A stretch of DNA of 64,000 nucleotides from Duganella sp. BuS-21 (GTDB taxonomy: Bacteria > Pseudomonadota > Gammaproteobacteria > Burkholderiales > Burkholderiaceae_D), in the NCBI GenBank assembly GCA_041874725.1, contig CP097466.1, positions 372,001 to 436,000 of the forward strand, in the 5' to 3' direction. The position numbers were made by a program, and so were the translations under genes. The stretch's first letter is position 1. The number at the start of each line of letters is the position of its first letter. The notes below the pieces were generated by a model. It was not told where the DNA came from. It saw only the letters and a program-made list of their open reading frames with translations, and did not search any database. Of this stretch, positions 45,963-56,170 are shown piece by piece.

Positions 45963-47522
45963 TCAGTGTTTGCTGCTGGAGCGGTAGCCGATGCGGAAAC
46001 CGCCCCAGTGCTTGCCGTTCACATAAATCGGCGCCGACAAGTCGTGCATCACCTCGCCGGTGTCGCGCTTGTAGGTTTGCAGCAGGAAGGGCTTGGTGTT
46101 CGAGCCGCAGCGCTTACCGGTGCGGTCGCTGAAAATCCGCTTGGTGCGGTTGTTGACGATATCGACGTCGTAATTGCCCGTCAGCGGCTGGGAAAACTTC
46201 TTGTTGTGGGTGGGGAAATAGCCGTTGTTATCCACAGCGCCGGCGTAAGCCAGTTGCGGCAGGGCTTGCAGCAAACCTTCCTGCAACGCCGGCAGCACGC
46301 GGTCGGTGAAATCATCGAATTTGGTCTTGTGCTTGGGCGGATCGGTGTTCGGAATCGGCACGTACTTGCGGTCCCACAGGGCATCGTTTGAAATCTTGCC
46401 AGAGGCGATAGCCTGTTCAAAAATCTTGCCCACTTCCGCCGCCGCACGCTGCGCCGCTTCGCGGATTTCGTCGTGCGAGGTTTGAATATCCGATTCGCCC
46501 AGCGCGCCGGTGATGACCTCGGCCCGTTCCGCCAACGCCATGGCCGACTTGGCCGCGCGCGGCAATTCCTTCTCTGTGGATAACAAGCTGTCGCGGATGC
46601 TGGCGATGGCCTGGGCGATGTCGCCGGTGGTGGCGACGTGCTCGCGCGAGGCGCGGGCGATTTCGCCGATCTGCTCTTCCGACACGCCCGACGAACGCTC
46701 GATATTGCCGAGCAGCCCGTGTACCGTCTCCACATTGCCGGCCGCTTCGCTGACCTTGATCGCCAGCGACGTCATGCCGTTGGCGGCCTTTTCCGCCTGC
46801 TGGTTAATCTCGCGCACCATGGTGCTGATTTCGTCGGTGGCTTCCTTGGTGCGCAGCGCCAGCTGGCGCACCTCGCTGGCGACCACGGCAAAGCCACGGC
46901 CCTGTTCGCCGGCGCGCGCGGCCTCGATGGCGGCGTTCAGCGCCAGCAGGTTGGTGCGCGCGGAAATTTCGCTGATGGCCTCGGTGAAGCCGTAGATCTT
47001 GCGGGAATTGACTTGCAGCGCCGTCATCACGGCGGCCGCCGTTTGCGCTTCTTCGCGCGCGGTGCGGATGCGCTGCAGGCCGCTGTCGGCCTCGGTGCGG
47101 CCGGCCACGGTTTCGCCGCGCACCTGGGCGGCGATTTTGGCGGCGCGCTCGGCATTGTCGGCGATGCGCTCGGTGGTGTGGGCGTTCTGGCTGGAGCTCT
47201 GGACGATGTTGCCGGCCGTGGTGACGTCGAGTTCGATCTTCTTCTTCACCGAATCGACGAAGTAGGAGGTTTCCGCCGCGCCGATCATGATGGCGTCGAT
47301 TTCCTCGCCGACGGTGTGGGCAAAATGGCGCACGCCGCCTTCGTCGCGGTCGCGGCCGGCGGCCCACCAGGCCAGGACGGCGCCGCCGAGCGCGGCCGGA
47401 ATCGCGGCCGTGACGACGTCGGCGCCCAACAGCTTAGATAAATAAGCGAGACAAGTACCGCCTGCCGTCGCCCCCAACATCCACAATCCACGTTGCACCA
47501 ACTTATGCTGCAAATGCTTCAT
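45963..47522 (-). CDS. Methyl-accepting chemotaxis protein with C-terminal sensor domain
   Basis: A 519-residue chemoreceptor. Two short hydrophobic segments lie at residues 12-55 with almost no periplasmic part. The signalling domain comes next ([20 protein letters not shown]), and the last 150 residues ([50 protein letters not shown]) resemble a Cache-like sensor placed after the signalling hairpin. The reversed order suggests it senses an intracellular or membrane-proximal signal. Ligand unknown. Confidence 0.88.
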   Translation of the reverse strand: MKHLQHKLVQRGLWMLGATAGGTCLAYLSKLLGADVVTAAIPAALGGAVLAWWAAGRDRDEGGVRHFAHTVGEEIDAIMIGAAETSYFVDSVKKKIELDVTTAGNIVQSSSQNAHTTERIADNAERAAKIAAQVRGETVAGRTEADSGLQRIRTAREEAQTAAAVMTALQVNSRKIYGFTEAISEISARTNLLALNAAIEAARAGEQGRGFAVVASEVRQLALRTKEATDEISTMVREINQQAEKAANGMTSLAIKVSEAAGNVETVHGLLGNIERSSGVSEEQIGEIARASREHVATTGDIAQAIASIRDSLLSTEKELPRAAKSAMALAERAEVITGALGESDIQTSHDEIREAAQRAAAEVGKIFEQAIASGKISNDALWDRKYVPIPNTDPPKHKTKFDDFTDRVLPALQEGLLQALPQLAYAGAVDNNGYFPTHNKKFSQPLTGNYDVDIVNNRTKRIFSDRTGKRCGSNTKPFLLQTYKRDTGEVMHDLSAPIYVNGKHWGGFRIGYRSSSKH

Positions 47523-47579
47523 CTGTCCCCCGTTTTAACAACAGGCGCCTCGAGCGGCCGCTAATTTATTTCTTTGGTA

Positions 47580-48035
47580 TTATTTTATCGGTAACTTGGT
47601 GGTATTCTTCACTTCTTCCATGACGGCGTAGGTGTGCGTCTCGCGCACGCCTTTCTGCAGCAGGGTTTTACCGAGGAATTCGCGATAGGCGGCCATGTCC
47701 TTGACGCGCGCTTTGACCAGATAGTCGAAGCCGCCGGCAACCATGTGGCATTCCAGCACTTCCGGAATCACCTGCACGCTGTGCTTGAAAGCGTCGAACA
47801 CTTCCGGCGTGGTGCGATCGAGCACCACTTCGATAAAGACGAGCAGGGAGACGTCGAGCAACTGCGGATTCAGTTGCGCCGTGTATCCCATGATGTACCC
47901 GGATTCGTGCAGTTTGCGCACGCGTTCCAGGCAAGCGGCGGGCGACAGGTTTACCCGCGCAGCCAGCTCCACATTGGAGATACGGCCATCGCTCTGCAAT
48001 TCCATCAAGATTTTTTTGCTGATCTTGTCTAACAT
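47580..48035 (-). CDS. Lrp/AsnC-family regulator of proline catabolism (PutR/BkdR-like)
   Basis: A 151-residue Lrp-type regulator: MLDKISKKILMELQSDGRIS, VNLSPAACLERVRKLHESGY and the effector-binding CHMVAGGFDYLVKARVKDMA. ATG 48035 gives the canonical start; the frame extends 15 codons upstream. It diverges from putA across 213 bp. That PutA lacks a DNA-binding domain and so cannot autoregulate, so this protein is the likely proline-responsive activator. Confidence 0.92.
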   Translation of the reverse strand: MLDKISKKILMELQSDGRISNVELAARVNLSPAACLERVRKLHESGYIMGYTAQLNPQLLDVSLLVFIEVVLDRTTPEVFDAFKHSVQVIPEVLECHMVAGGFDYLVKARVKDMAAYREFLGKTLLQKGVRETHTYAVMEEVKNTTKLPIK

Positions 48036-48248
48036 TTCCGGGAACTCCCAAATAAATATTATTTGGTTAAATTGTCTCACTAAAAACTATCTATTGCTAG
48101 TCCCTCGTAATATCAGAATTAATCAGGAAGAAATCCCACTACAATCGAATCATTAGCAGTTCACCCTGATTCACGCTCGCCGGCATAGCCGAACGAGCGT
48201 GTTTTTGTACGTGGACCGGCTCGATAAATTTCTTTCTGAGAGTTCCCC

Positions 48249-51200
48249 ATGCAAGCAGCAAGCACCACCGGTTTCACTCCATTCGCCGCCCTGCAGGCTG
48301 AAGTACTGCGCGACCCGATTCCCCTACGCGCAGCAGTCACGGCGGCCTATCGCAAGGACGAAGTCAGCGCCGTTCACTGGCTGCTCGAGACGCTGAAAAA
48401 TCATGACGCCGCCAGCATTCAACAAGCCCAGCAACTGGCCCATAAACTGGTCAGTTCGGTGCGCGTGGAGCGTACCCGCGCGTCCGGCGTGGATGCACTG
48501 ATGCATGAGTTTTCGCTGTCCTCGGACGAGGGTGTGGCGCTGATGTGCCTGGCTGAAGCACTGTTGCGTATTCCCGACAACGCCACCGCCGACCGCCTGA
48601 TTGCCGACAAAATCAGCAAGGGCGACTGGCGCAAGCATTTGGGCGAATCGCCATCGCTGTTCGTCAATGCCGCCACCTGGGGTCTGCTGATCACCGGCAA
48701 GCTGGTGTCCACCAACAGCGAAACCGGTTTGGGTTCGGCCCTGACCAAGCTGATTTCCAAGGGCGGCGAGCCGCTGATCCGCAAGGGCGTGGACCTGGCG
48801 ATGCGCATGTTGGGCAACCAGTTCGTCACCGGCCAGACTATCGATGAAGCGATCAAGAACGGCCAGGCCAACGAGGCGCGCGGCTATCGCTATTCCTACG
48901 ACATGCTGGGCGAAGCCGCGCTGACCGAAGCCGACGCCAAAAAATACTATGCCTCCTACGAAACCGCGATCCACGCCATCGGCAAGGCCTCGAACGGTCG
49001 CGGCATCCGCAACGGCCCCGGTATTTCGGTAAAACTGTCGGCGCTGCACCCGCGCTACAGCCGCGCCCAGCGCGCCCGCGTGATGGAAGAACTGCTGCCG
49101 CGCGTGCGTGAACTGGTGCTGCTGGCCAAGCACTACAACATCGGCCTGAACATCGATGCGGAAGAGGCCGACCGCCTGGAACTGTCGCTGGACCTGATGG
49201 AAGCGCTGGCGGCCGATCCGGCGCTGGCCGGTTTCGAGGGCATCGGCTTCGTGGTGCAGGGCTATCAGAAGCGCTGCCCGTTCGTGATCGACTATCTGAT
49301 CGACCTGGCCAAGCGCAGCGGCCGCAAATTCATGGTGCGCCTGGTCAAAGGCGCTTACTGGGATGCGGAAATCAAGCGCGCCCAGGTGGACGGCATGAGC
49401 GGTTACCCGGTCTACACCCGCAAGGTCTACACCGATGTGTCCTACTTGTTGTGCGCCCAGAAACTGCTGGCCGCCACGGACGTGATCTATCCGCAGTTCG
49501 CCACCCATAATGCGCAAACACTGTCGACCATCTACACCTGGGCCAAGCGCGACGGCGTCACCGACTACGAATTCCAGTGCCTGCACGGCATGGGCGAATC
49601 GCTGTACGACCAAGTGGTGGGCAAGGACAACCTGGACAAGGCCTGCCGCATCTATGCGCCGGTCGGCACCCACGAAACGCTGCTGGCCTACCTGGTGCGC
49701 CGCCTGCTGGAAAATGGCGCCAACTCGTCGTTTGTGAACCAGATCGTCGATGAATCGATCCCGATCGACTCGCTGTTGAAAGATCCGGTGCAAAGCGCCC
49801 GCGAGCAAGGCGGCTTGCCGCATCCGGGCATCGCGCTGCCGCTGGAAATGTTTGGCGCCGAGCGTAAAAACTCGGCAGGTTTCGACCTCGCCAACGAAGA
49901 CGTGCTGCGCGAGATCGCCGCCGCGCTGGCCGCGCCGCGCAGCTGGCACGCCGGACCGCTGCTGGCCGGTGAAATCAGCGTCGGCCAGCCGGTGCAGAAT
50001 GTCACCAACCCGGCGCAGCGCACCGACATCGTCGGCCAGCTGGTGGAAGCCAGCGCCACCGACGTCGAAACCGCGCTAACCAGCGCCAGCATGTTCGCCA
50101 TGGACTGGCAGACCACCGAACCATCGGTGCGCGCCGCCGCACTGGTCAAGGCGGCCGACCTGTTCGAAGCCAACGCCATGGAGCTGATGACGCTGGCGAT
50201 CCGCGAAGCGGGCAAATCGCTGCCGAACGCCATCGCCGAGTTACGCGAAGCAGTCGACTTCCTGCGCTACTACGCGGCGGAAGTCAGCGGCGCGGCGAAT
50301 ACCTTGGCGCTCGGTCCGGTTACCTGCATCAGCCCGTGGAACTTCCCGTTGGCGATCTTCACCGGCCAGGTGGCGGCATCGCTGGCCGCAGGCAATGTGG
50401 TGCTGGCAAAACCGGCCGAGCAAACACCGCTGATTGCGCACCGCGCGGTGGAGCTGCTGCACCAAGCGGGCATCCCGCGCGCCGCGCTGCAATTCCTGCC
50501 GGGCCGCGGCGACGTGGTGGGCGCTGCACTGACGGCCGACAGCCGCGTCAAAGGCGTCATCTTCACCGGCTCGACCGAAGTGGCGCAGCTGATCAACCGC
50601 ACCCTGGCCAAGCGCGCCGTGGCGGAAAACGCCGACATTCCGCTGATCGCCGAAACCGGTGGCCAGAACGCCATGATCGTCGACTCCTCGGCGCTGCCGG
50701 AGCAGGTGGTGCAGGATGCGATTTCCTCGGCCTTCGACAGCGCCGGCCAGCGTTGCTCGGCATTGCGCGTGTTGTTCCTGCAGGAAGACATTGCCGACAA
50801 GACCATCAAAATGCTCAAAGGCGCTATGCTGGAACTGAACGTCGGCACGCCGGACCGCCTGGTGACCGATATCGGCCCGGTGATTGATGCGGAAGCGCAG
50901 CAAAACCTGCTGGCGCACATCAACAAGCTGAAAGGCACGGCGGTGGACTACTTCTCGCTCGACCTGCCGGCCAATGCCGCCGGCGCCGGCACCTTCGTGC
51001 CGCCGACCGTGCTGGAAATCCGCTCGCTGGCCGAGCTGACCCAGGAAGTGTTCGGCCCGGTGATGCACGTGATCCGCTACAAGCGCGCCGATTTGCCGAA
51101 AGTTATCGGGCAAATCAATGCCAGCGGCTTCGGCCTGACGCTGGGCGTGCATTCGCGCATCGATGAAACCATCGACTACATCAGCAGCAGCGCGCATGTG

Positions 51201-51902
51201 GGCAATATTTACGTCAACCGCAACATCGTCGGCGCGGTCGTGGGCGTGCAACCGTTCGGCGGCGAAGGCAAATCCGGCACCGGCCCGAAAGCCGGCGGTC
51301 CGCTCTACCTGAAACGCCTGCAACGCGGCGCCATCACGGCGGCTGCGGCTGATCGTCACGCCACGCCTGGCCTGGATGCGCTGACCGCCTGGTCGAAAAC
51401 CAAAGGCTATGAGAGCCTCGTCAGCCTGGCGGAGCAATATGGCCATTCTACGCTGCTGGGCAGTTCAACCACGTTGCCGGGTCCTACCGGCGAGCGCAAT
51501 ACGCTGGCGCTGGTATCCCGTGGCGCGGTGGCTTGTGCGGCGAGCACCTTGGGCGGCTTGCTGAACCAGCTTGCGGCGACGCTGGCGACCGGCAATACCG
51601 CATTGGTCACGGCAGAAACGGGCAAGCTGCTGCCGGCGGACCTGCCGACTGCGGTGAAAAAGCACATTCAGACTGTTTCCAGCCTCGAAACCAGCGAATT
51701 CCAGATCGCGCTGGTGGAATCGATGCTGGCGAGGCAGCTGCATGGCCCCCTGGCGGCCCGTAGCGGCGCTCTGGTGGGCTTAATCACGACCAACGAGGAC
51801 AACGCCATCCCCCTGTGGCGTTTGCTTGCTGAGCGCGCTCTGTGCGTGAATACGACGGCAGCGGGCGGCAACGCCAGCCTGATGACGCTACAAGCGTCGT
51901 AA
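48249..51902 (+). CDS. putA: Bifunctional proline dehydrogenase / L-glutamate-gamma-semialdehyde dehydrogenase
   Basis: A 1217-residue enzyme oxidising proline to glutamate, feeding electrons to the quinone pool. Residues about 150-470 form the FAD-dependent barrel (GISVKLSALHPRYSRAQRAR; KFMVRLVKGAYWDAEIKRAQ near 360). Residues about 550-1010 are the NAD+-dependent dehydrogenase (SPWNFPLAIFTGQVAASLAA; Glu in LIAETGGQN near 798; Cys in GQRCSALRVL near 833). A further C-terminal ALDH-superfamily-like domain follows. There is no N-terminal ribbon-helix-helix, so this is a type B PutA. Confidence 0.97.
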   Translation: MQAASTTGFTPFAALQAEVLRDPIPLRAAVTAAYRKDEVSAVHWLLETLKNHDAASIQQAQQLAHKLVSSVRVERTRASGVDALMHEFSLSSDEGVALMCLAEALLRIPDNATADRLIADKISKGDWRKHLGESPSLFVNAATWGLLITGKLVSTNSETGLGSALTKLISKGGEPLIRKGVDLAMRMLGNQFVTGQTIDEAIKNGQANEARGYRYSYDMLGEAALTEADAKKYYASYETAIHAIGKASNGRGIRNGPGISVKLSALHPRYSRAQRARVMEELLPRVRELVLLAKHYNIGLNIDAEEADRLELSLDLMEALAADPALAGFEGIGFVVQGYQKRCPFVIDYLIDLAKRSGRKFMVRLVKGAYWDAEIKRAQVDGMSGYPVYTRKVYTDVSYLLCAQKLLAATDVIYPQFATHNAQTLSTIYTWAKRDGVTDYEFQCLHGMGESLYDQVVGKDNLDKACRIYAPVGTHETLLAYLVRRLLENGANSSFVNQIVDESIPIDSLLKDPVQSAREQGGLPHPGIALPLEMFGAERKNSAGFDLANEDVLREIAAALAAPRSWHAGPLLAGEISVGQPVQNVTNPAQRTDIVGQLVEASATDVETALTSASMFAMDWQTTEPSVRAAALVKAADLFEANAMELMTLAIREAGKSLPNAIAELREAVDFLRYYAAEVSGAANTLALGPVTCISPWNFPLAIFTGQVAASLAAGNVVLAKPAEQTPLIAHRAVELLHQAGIPRAALQFLPGRGDVVGAALTADSRVKGVIFTGSTEVAQLINRTLAKRAVAENADIPLIAETGGQNAMIVDSSALPEQVVQDAISSAFDSAGQRCSALRVLFLQEDIADKTIKMLKGAMLELNVGTPDRLVTDIGPVIDAEAQQNLLAHINKLKGTAVDYFSLDLPANAAGAGTFVPPTVLEIRSLAELTQEVFGPVMHVIRYKRADLPKVIGQINASGFGLTLGVHSRIDETIDYISSSAHVGNIYVNRNIVGAVVGVQPFGGEGKSGTGPKAGGPLYLKRLQRGAITAAAADRHATPGLDALTAWSKTKGYESLVSLAEQYGHSTLLGSSTTLPGPTGERNTLALVSRGAVACAASTLGGLLNQLAATLATGNTALVTAETGKLLPADLPTAVKKHIQTVSSLETSEFQIALVESMLARQLHGPLAARSGALVGLITTNEDNAIPLWRLLAERALCVNTTAAGGNASLMTLQAS

Positions 51903-51973
51903 AACGGGGTTGATGCTGCTTGCAGGTTTAAAACCAAGAAGCACCACCCCAACCCGCACACCGCTGCGGCTCA

Positions 51974-52004
51974 GGGTCGGACCCCGACGGGGTCCGACCC
52001 TTTT
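51974..52004. terminator. Intrinsic terminator after putA
   Basis: GGGTCGGACCCC and GGGGTCCGACCC form a 12-bp perfect stem around a GAC loop, followed by TTTT on the plus strand. It ends putA transcription; only a short T-run is present, and the same hairpin could also stop mtnN transcription coming from the other side. Confidence 0.82.
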
Positions 52005-52030
52005 GTATGGGGTAAAAATAGCAACGTACG

Positions 52031-52747
52031 TCAGCGGCGATCGACGGCTCTTCCATCGTAACCCGTTTTACAGAAGTTGCGAATCACATCAAAAGCGTAG
52101 CGCGAGGCCACGGTTTTGATGAAATGCATGAAATCCACGGCGGCTTCGTCGTTGGCGTTGTCCGAGATCGTCCTGATCACCGCGAACGGTATTCCCAGTT
52201 CAAAACACACTTGCGCCACCGCTGCACCTTCCATCTCCACTGCCAATAATTCAGGCAAAGCCGTCTTCAACGCCTGAATTTGCGTCAATTTGCCTATAAA
52301 TTGATCACCGCTGGCAATCAAGCCCCGATGGACACGCGTGACTTGCCCGGCAGCGTCAGCCAATCTTTCCGTCAACTCGACATCGGTAGCGAAGCTTGAC
52401 AGCCCGGTCAGCGGAATTTCAAACTTCGGAAACAGCGGGCTGGCATCGAAATCGTGCTGGATCAGCGTGTCAGCCACCACGATATCGCCGACTTTGACGT
52501 TTCTGTCCCCGCTTCCGGCAACCCCGGTGAAGACGATGTGGGTAACTCCGTACTTTTCCACAAGAATCGCAGCTGTCATCGCTGCAGCAACCTTGCCTAT
52601 ACGCGACAGAACGCACACAGCGTCGATTTCCCAGAGTTTCCCGGCCGTGTACTGCCTCATGCCGTAAATCGTGCTGGAGGGGCTCTCAAGGGCTTCTATC
52701 AGCCCATGCTGTTCTTCAGCCAAGGCGCTGATGATGCCTAAACGCAT
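52031..52747 (-). CDS. mtnN: 5'-Methylthioadenosine/S-adenosylhomocysteine nucleosidase
   Basis: A 238-residue nucleosidase that splits MTA and SAH, recycling methionine and removing SAM by-products. MRLGIISALAEEQHGLIEAL, HIVFTGVAGSGDRNVKVGDI, LLAVEMEGAAVAQVCFELGI and VIRTISDNANDEAAVDF carry the catalytic Glu and Asp of the family. It converges on putA over the terminator. Confidence 0.93.
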   Translation of the reverse strand: MRLGIISALAEEQHGLIEALESPSSTIYGMRQYTAGKLWEIDAVCVLSRIGKVAAAMTAAILVEKYGVTHIVFTGVAGSGDRNVKVGDIVVADTLIQHDFDASPLFPKFEIPLTGLSSFATDVELTERLADAAGQVTRVHRGLIASGDQFIGKLTQIQALKTALPELLAVEMEGAAVAQVCFELGIPFAVIRTISDNANDEAAVDFMHFIKTVASRYAFDVIRNFCKTGYDGRAVDRR

Positions 52748-52847
52748 GCTTTTCCTTCAATTTTGAGTAGTCGCCTGTGGAGATTGATCGCGTTTTCCAC
52801 AGCGCGTAGCGAAAAAAAGTGAATTTTAAGGCGTTTTTTATGGACTG

Positions 52848-53137
52848 GAGCGCTTTCAGATGACGAACAAGGCTCCTATTCCGTCCGGGGCTTCTTTGCT
52901 GTTGTGGTTTAAGTTGTTTACAAAAGGTTTATATAAAAATAGTGGTAATAGTAAACGAGCACTTTGCTGTGGATAACTCGTGTATACGTTTATAAATCAT
53001 CTGTTTACGGCGTAAACAACGTACTGCATAAAGCTTGTATCAGTTCAGGAACAGTTTTTGGATAAAATATCGGCCTGTGGTCAAAAGGCTTGCTTAGTCA
53101 CAAGTCGTCCTGTGGATATCCAGTAGCTTATTCACAG
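52848..53137. repeat. DnaA-box-bearing repeat region, copy 1
   Basis: The 346-bp gap between mtnN and the cyclic-di-GMP gene is AT-rich in its second half. It holds a perfect TGTGGATAA (52968-52976), TTATTCACA (53128-53136), and the shared blocks ATATAAAAATAGTG, GTTTAC/GTAAAC pairs, GAACAGTTTTTGGATAAAA and CTGTGGATATCCA. The same blocks occur in the same order and orientation at 55906-56170, on the other side of the gene. The homology runs about 40 bases into the 3' end of the cyclic-di-GMP gene. Confidence 0.6.
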
Positions 53138-55844
53138 GCGAGCACTGTTTTTGTAGTTGTTTCTCCAATTCTTCGCCCGAAATGGGCTTGGAGAACAGGT
53201 ATCCCTGTCCAAAATCACATCCGGCGACCGTCAAGGCCGTCAGTTGTTGCGGTGTTTCTATCCCTTCCGCGATCACTTTGATCCCCAACTTGTGCGCCAT
53301 GGCAATAATTGCCTGACAAATGAGCAGTCCGTCCCCGTTGAGTGCAACAAAAGCCGGATCGATCTTGATGTAGTCGATGCCGAAGCGCTTTAAAAACGCA
53401 ATCGAGCACTGGCCAGAGCCGAAATCGTCCAGTGAAAGTTGCATATGCGCATGCTGGAATGCCAGTACGCGGTCGGAATTGGCGCTGGCCGTCTCCTGCA
53501 GCAAGCTTTCCGTCACTTCGATGACGATGCTGTGGGGGTTAAGCCTGAGTTCCTGCAGAAAACTCAGCCATTGCTGGTAGTTGCTGCCGTCGTCACGGAA
53601 CTGCCAGGCCGATTTGTTGACGCTGACCTGGAAATTGGGCGAACTCAGGGCCTGGAGTTTCTGCACTTCCCGAGCGGCCTGGCGGAACACCCAGTCGCCG
53701 ATGCCGATAATCATGCCGCTGCTTTCCGCCACGCTGATGAATTCGGCCGGATTCAGCAATCCACGAACCGGATGCTGCCAGCGGACCAATGCTTCCGCCT
53801 TGACGATGGCGCCGTTGGAAAGATCGATGATCGGCTGATACATGATGCGCAATTGGTCACGTTGCACCGCTTCGCGCAGTTCGTTGACCAGGGTGATACG
53901 CACGCGGGTGGCTTCCTGCATGAACGGCGCGAAGTAGTTGAAACGGTTGCGCCCCTGCTGTTTGGCCGCATACATGGCCTGGTCGGCATTTTTGATTAAA
54001 GTTTCAGCATCCGCGCCGTCTTCCGGGTACAGGGTGATGCCGATGCTGCCCGAAATATGGGCAATGTTCTCGCCGAGATGGAAGGGAGAGCTCATTTTCT
54101 TGAGAATTTCCTGCGCGGTCCTCACCACGTCGCCGGCATTGCGCAGTTCGCTGAGGATGACGGTAAATTCATCGCCACCCAAGCGTGCCACGATATCGGT
54201 GCTGCGAACCGAACTTGATAGCCTGGTTGCCACTTCCTTGAGCAGCACGTCGCCTTTGTCATGCCCCAAGGTGTCGTTGATTTCTTTGAAGTGGTCCAGA
54301 TCGACAAACACCAGTGCCATCGGCAGGTGCGATCGATCGGTTTTTTTCATCTCCAGGCGCAGATGCTCGTTGAACATGCGCCGGTTCGGCAGGCCGGTGA
54401 GGGCGTCGAAGTTGGCTTGGCGCCAGATCAATTCTTCGGAAGCTTTCTTTTGCGTGATGTCGCTGAGCAAAGCGACGTAACGGAAGGGATCTCCCTGCTC
54501 ATCGTAGACGGTGTTGACCAGCATGGAGACCAGGTATTCCTCTCCGTCTTTGCTTCGTGCCCACAATTCGCCTTTCCAGTAACCGGTGTCGGCCACGCAG
54601 GCGAACATGCGGTTGAAAAACTCCTGGGTATTGCGCGTGGAAGCCAGCTCATAGGCGTAGTGGCCCACCAATTCTTTTTCCGTGTAGTTGCTGAGCATGG
54701 AAAACGCGGCATTCATGGTCAGGATTTTGCCGTTCGCATCCGTCACCATCATGCTTTCGCCGCTGTTCTGGAATAGCAGGGCGGTGAGTTTCAGGGATTC
54801 TTCATTGGCCAGCAGCTGGCTTTCCATTTCCTTGCTGGCGCTGTACAGGGCGCGGTACCGTTGTTCGCGTTCTTCCTGGCGGGTGTAGGTTCGCAGGGAA
54901 AAATGACCAGCGCCCAGCATCAGCAGTAGCAACATCGCCAGTCCGGCACCGGCGGTCAACGAGTTTTGCTTCAGCAAGCGGGTGGATTCGGTGTCGTTGC
55001 TGCCGACAACCATGATCAGCGGTAAGCCATCAATCACGCGGTAACTGAAAACGCGCGTCAAGCCGTCGATGTTGCTGATGGTTTTATAGGTGCCGGTATT
55101 GCTCCGTCGTATGTTGTCGAACAAGGCGGTGGGACCGAGATCCCTGGCAAATGCCTGCTCGAAATTCGGTACGCGGGCAATGATCTTGCCGCCGCCATGG
55201 ACCAAGGTGATGGAGATGTCCGAATTGAATCGCGAATTTTCAAATACGTTGACGTAGCGATCAATGCTCAAGGGCGCCACCACAACCCCGAGGAATTCAC
55301 CTTTCGTCGTTTCTACCCGGCGACTGACGAAAAACAGCTTTTTCTTGCTGACTCTGCCGACAGAAGGTTCTCCAATGAAGAGTTTGTTTTTCTGTGAGTC
55401 GCCGAGATGCGCTTTGAAGTAATCGCGGTCGGCATACGGCGTGCCCATGATGGTGCGGCCGGTGGAAGTGGCGACCGCATTGCCTTTGGCATCGACAAAT
55501 GTGATCCAGTAGTCGCTATTGAAGCTTGAACCACGTGAGGACAGCAGATCCGCAATGGTTTCCGGTGAATAGGTTTGCTTGGGAGGCAATACTTTGATGG
55601 CGTTGGCGAAGCTGATCAGCGACAAATCCACCGATTGAATCGAGTAAATCACGTGCGCTTCCATCGCTTTGACGTAATGCTCGGTCTGGGATTGCACGGA
55701 AAGTTCGCGTTCCACGTAGGAAGCACGGAATTGGCTAACGACGACAGCAATGGCTAGCGAGGCCATCAAAAAAAGGCCGGTGATCAAACGTCGCCTAAAC
55801 CGCAGGTAGGCAGGCGACCGGGGTTTCTTGGGTTGGGAGGACAA
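53094..55844 (-). CDS. Membrane dCache-PAS-GGDEF-EAL cyclic-di-GMP signalling protein
   Basis: A 916-residue inner-membrane protein. First span near residues 18-38 (LITGLFLMASLAIAVVVSQF), a periplasmic double-Cache domain (WITFVDAKGNAVATSTGRTI), second span near 300-325, a PAS domain (ILTMNAAFSMLSNYTEKELV), then GGDEF (VARLGGDEFTVILSEL near 560, intact) and EAL (IVKAEALVRWQHPVRGLLNP near 685, intact). In the EAL part DDFGSGQCSIAFL replaces the usual DDFGTGYSSL and NVS is SVN, but both aspartates and the EVTES, IKID and EGIET motifs remain. It may make or degrade cyclic-di-GMP in response to an external ligand. Confidence 0.94.
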   Translation of the reverse strand: MSSQPKKPRSPAYLRFRRRLITGLFLMASLAIAVVVSQFRASYVERELSVQSQTEHYVKAMEAHVIYSIQSVDLSLISFANAIKVLPPKQTYSPETIADLLSSRGSSFNSDYWITFVDAKGNAVATSTGRTIMGTPYADRDYFKAHLGDSQKNKLFIGEPSVGRVSKKKLFFVSRRVETTKGEFLGVVVAPLSIDRYVNVFENSRFNSDISITLVHGGGKIIARVPNFEQAFARDLGPTALFDNIRRSNTGTYKTISNIDGLTRVFSYRVIDGLPLIMVVGSNDTESTRLLKQNSLTAGAGLAMLLLLMLGAGHFSLRTYTRQEEREQRYRALYSASKEMESQLLANEESLKLTALLFQNSGESMMVTDANGKILTMNAAFSMLSNYTEKELVGHYAYELASTRNTQEFFNRMFACVADTGYWKGELWARSKDGEEYLVSMLVNTVYDEQGDPFRYVALLSDITQKKASEELIWRQANFDALTGLPNRRMFNEHLRLEMKKTDRSHLPMALVFVDLDHFKEINDTLGHDKGDVLLKEVATRLSSSVRSTDIVARLGGDEFTVILSELRNAGDVVRTAQEILKKMSSPFHLGENIAHISGSIGITLYPEDGADAETLIKNADQAMYAAKQQGRNRFNYFAPFMQEATRVRITLVNELREAVQRDQLRIMYQPIIDLSNGAIVKAEALVRWQHPVRGLLNPAEFISVAESSGMIIGIGDWVFRQAAREVQKLQALSSPNFQVSVNKSAWQFRDDGSNYQQWLSFLQELRLNPHSIVIEVTESLLQETASANSDRVLAFQHAHMQLSLDDFGSGQCSIAFLKRFGIDYIKIDPAFVALNGDGLLICQAIIAMAHKLGIKVIAEGIETPQQLTALTVAGCDFGQGYLFSKPISGEELEKQLQKQCSPVNKLLDIHRTTCD

Positions 55845-55905
55845 AACGGCTCCAGCTGAGGCTGTCTGTTTGCCAATTCAGTATATCGGGTTTCTGCGAG
55901 GAACG

Positions 55906-56170
55906 AGCTTTCAGACGCTTACGCCTGTGGTTTTTGGGTTTATGGTTTACTCTAAAGATGTAGATATAAAAATAGTGATAGTTGTTAACATCGACACTTT
56001 TCTGTGGATAAGTGCATCTTTTGGATTAAAATCAGGCGTTTACGAGCTTTATAAGCGCGCTCGTAAACCTTGTATGAGCAAAGAACTGTTTTGGGATAAA
56101 AAAAGAGGTCCCAAAAATTCGTTTGTTTACTCACATTCGGCACCTGTGGATATCCATATGGTTATCCACA
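55906..56170. repeat. DnaA-box-bearing repeat region, copy 2
   Basis: The other 346-bp gap, between the cyclic-di-GMP gene and the nitronate monooxygenase gene. It has two perfect DnaA boxes (TGTGGATAA at 56003-56011 and TTATCCACA at 56162-56170) and the blocks GATATAAAAATAGTG, GTTTAC/GTAAAC, GAACTGTTTTGGGATAAAA and CTGTGGATATCCA in the same order as copy 1. The downstream start codon lies 21 bases beyond the second box. A long open frame crosses this region but shows no protein homology. Confidence 0.6.

Noticed and set aside
47541..47565. CTCGAG next to GCGGCCGC, resembling a cloning linker
   Set aside because: Both sites occur by chance in GC-rich DNA and no vector sequence surrounds them.
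48324..49949. A 541-codon open frame antisense to putA
   Set aside because: Same effect; Arg/Gln/Val-rich composition without any domain.
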